Below are positions 62,778 to 64,000 of a stretch of 64,000 bases of DNA, piece after piece (within the stretch, counting starts at the first letter, position 1; the number at the start of each line of letters is the position of its first letter). The position numbers and the translations under genes were made by a program. The notes beneath the pieces were generated by a model, which was given only the letters and a program-made list of their open reading frames with translations, had not been told where the DNA came from and did no database searches. Location of the stretch: assembly GCF_002929555.1 (NCBI RefSeq), contig NZ_PJJP01000037.1, positions 62,467 through 126,466 of the forward strand. The letters run 5' to 3'. This DNA comes from Cryobacterium sp. N22. Lineage in GTDB: Bacteria > Actinomycetota > Actinomycetes > Actinomycetales > Microbacteriaceae.

Positions 62778-63641
62778 TCACGCCCCGAACTCGCGCAGTT
62801 TGGCGAACATGTCCTCGATCAGCCAGCGGGTGTCGACGGCGTCGCAGACCCGGATCGAACGATCAACCCGACCCGGCTTGAGATCGCCACCCGCCGAGAA
62901 CCGCGGGGCCGGGCGCGCTCGCCACCGGGCGCCGGCCGGGTTGATGACAGCGCCGATCGCGGGGCTGTCGCCGAGAGACCGGAAATCGAGTGGGCCGTAC
63001 TCGATGGTGGCGTTGAACGCAATGAGCTGATCAACAAGGTAATCCCCGAGTGGGCTGGTTCCACGCAAGCGTGTCCGCAGCTCGGCATGGCCGACGCCGA
63101 CCATGGAATAGACCGGCATCGGGATCTGCCACACTGCAATCCCGGACTCCATTACGACGTTCGCCGCAGCGACGTCGTTGATGAGGTTGAACTCAGGATG
63201 GTACGCCGCGATCTCCTCGTAGGGTGGACCGCCGACCCAGACGACGACAACATCGCGGGACGCGATCTCCGGAGCCTCGAGGAGCGCGGTGGCGACATCG
63301 GTCAGGGGGCCGAGGACGGCGACCCATAGCCTTCCGGCGTCGCGTCGGGCTTCCGCCACGATCAGGGACGAGCCCGGAGATGGTGCTGGTGTGGACTCGT
63401 CGGCCAAAGCGTCGGGCGACCCGTCGAGAATGCGCACGGCAGAACCGGCGAGGGCCACGACGCGTTCGATCTCGAGCCGGGAGTCGGCCATGCTGCCCGC
63501 CCGGCCGAAGTGCGCGGCCACCAGGCCACGGATGTCGAGCGTCGGGCTGAGGAGGGCCTGCACGATCGCGAATTGGTCGTCGGCCTCGTTCGCCGCATCC
63601 GTGCTGACGATCAGCCGATGCGGAGACGGAGGCGTTTTCAC
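62778..63641 (-). CDS. Nucleoside hydrolase-like protein
   Basis: 287 residues. The N-terminal LIVSTDAANEADDQFAIVQA replaces the DPGxDDA calcium site of true nucleoside hydrolases with D-A-A-N-E-A-D-D-Q, as in the nucleoside hydrolase-like (DUF1593-type) group. VAVLGPLTDVATALL and VVWVGGPPYEEIAAYHPEFN follow, then NLINDVAAANVVMES. Fold is convincing; substrate may be a glycoside rather than a nucleoside. Two bases after the LacI-2 stop, so the pair is an operon. Confidence 0.8.
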   Translation of the reverse strand: MKTPPSPHRLIVSTDAANEADDQFAIVQALLSPTLDIRGLVAAHFGRAGSMADSRLEIERVVALAGSAVRILDGSPDALADESTPAPSPGSSLIVAEARRDAGRLWVAVLGPLTDVATALLEAPEIASRDVVVVWVGGPPYEEIAAYHPEFNLINDVAAANVVMESGIAVWQIPMPVYSMVGVGHAELRTRLRGTSPLGDYLVDQLIAFNATIEYGPLDFRSLGDSPAIGAVINPAGARWRARPAPRFSAGGDLKPGRVDRSIRVCDAVDTRWLIEDMFAKLREFGA

Positions 63642-63643
63642 GG

Positions 63644-64000
63644 TTATGCCGACTCTCGCTGCACGAGGGTGGTTGTGAGGATGGGCCGGCGGTCGACCGA
63701 GCGCCCATTCAGAACCGCGAGGAGAGTTTCCGCGGCAACACGCCCCATGTCTTCCAGTGGCTGGCGCACGGTCGTGAGTGTCGGATTCATCGTGCCCGCG
63801 ATGACGACGTCGTCGAAGCCGATCACGGCGACGTCGGTCGGAACCTCGCGACCGGCGGCCTGGAGTACCCGGATCGCCCCGCTGGCCATCAGGTCCGAGG
63901 AAGCGAAGACGCCGTCGAGGTCCGGGTGCCGTTGGAGCAAGCGTGCCATGGCCGCCGAACCGCTGACAAGGGTGAACTCGCCGTGCACAATCGGGCTCTG
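63644..64000 (-). CDS. LacI-family repressor 2 (C-terminal part, cut by window end)
   Basis: About 118 residues of a sensor domain: LDGVFASSDLMASGAIRVLQ, PTDVAVIGFDDVVIAGTMNP, LTTVRQPLEDMGRVAAETLL. The helix-turn-helix lies beyond the right edge of the window. Likely controls the following nucleoside-hydrolase-like gene and perhaps further glycan genes to the right. Confidence 0.9.
   Translation of the reverse strand, partial: QSPIVHGEFTLVSGSAAMARLLQRHPDLDGVFASSDLMASGAIRVLQAAGREVPTDVAVIGFDDVVIAGTMNPTLTTVRQPLEDMGRVAAETLLAVLNGRSVDRRPILTTTLVQRESA

Overview
The window looks like chromosomal DNA of a high-GC actinobacterium, most likely a member of the Microbacteriaceae or a close relative. The reasons are the strongly GC-biased third codon positions, many GTG starts, compact operons with ATGA/GTGA overlaps, and families typical of these soil- and plant-associated bacteria (three-helix-bundle dimerization protein, DUF4190, GH127/GH95/ThuA loci). 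Species cannot be named from the sequence alone. No rRNA, intact tRNA, CRISPR array, transposase or integrase was seen.

Layout. (1) 0-5 kb is an accessory stretch of poorly characterised genes, including a GIY-YIG nuclease-like domain fused to an EVE/PUA-like domain (3283-4137). (2) 5.2-23.6 kb holds a 16.3-kb block bounded by a 173-bp direct repeat (6002-6174 and 22282-22454, about 94% identical by eye) that ends in a tRNA T-arm-like sequence. RibD-type reductase genes or remnants lie at both edges. Inside are ion- and stress-related genes: a YihY protein, a GFA protein, a CPA1 antiporter/AI-2E/K+-channel operon, two DUF1254-DUF1214 proteins, a SulP transporter, the remnant of a second SulP, a DUF1269 protein, a carboxymuconolactone-decarboxylase-like protein, a broken cardiolipin synthase, and a large MalT-type LuxR regulator at the right edge. 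Most transcription units in the block share an upstream element (WTYRBGTGAT), usually 75-80 nt before the start codon. (3) 24-34.5 kb is a mixed region: MFS/TetR pair, TmrB-like ATPase, GNAT, fused ABC exporter, DUF4190, a graveyard of broken genes (29.9-31.1 kb), a sugar porter and an SDR/MarR pair with a palindromic operator.

(4) 34.8-41.7 kb: a sulfatase, then a GntR-PTS IIA-IIB-IIC (ascorbate/Ula type) operon divergent from a transketolase gene, with palindromes between them. This suggests one regulon feeding a pentose-phosphate-level intermediate. (5) 42-45.8 kb: housekeeping-type single genes (GNAT, histidine phosphatase, PdxY, DUF1801, GrpB) and a LigD fragment.

(6) 45.9-64 kb is a plant-glycan utilisation locus. 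One arm (minus strand) is GH36, GH51, GH27; the divergent arm is GH127 plus an MFS transporter. A six-gene operon (ThuA, Gfo/Idh, Gfo/Idh, ThuA, Gfo/Idh, GH95) faces a LacI regulator, with two TTGCGCAA boxes in between. A second LacI gene (cut by the window end) precedes a nucleoside-hydrolase-like gene. None of the hydrolases shows a signal peptide, so they probably act in the cytoplasm on imported arabino-, galacto- and fuco-oligosaccharides. The ThuA/Gfo pairs suggest an oxidative (keto-sugar) branch.
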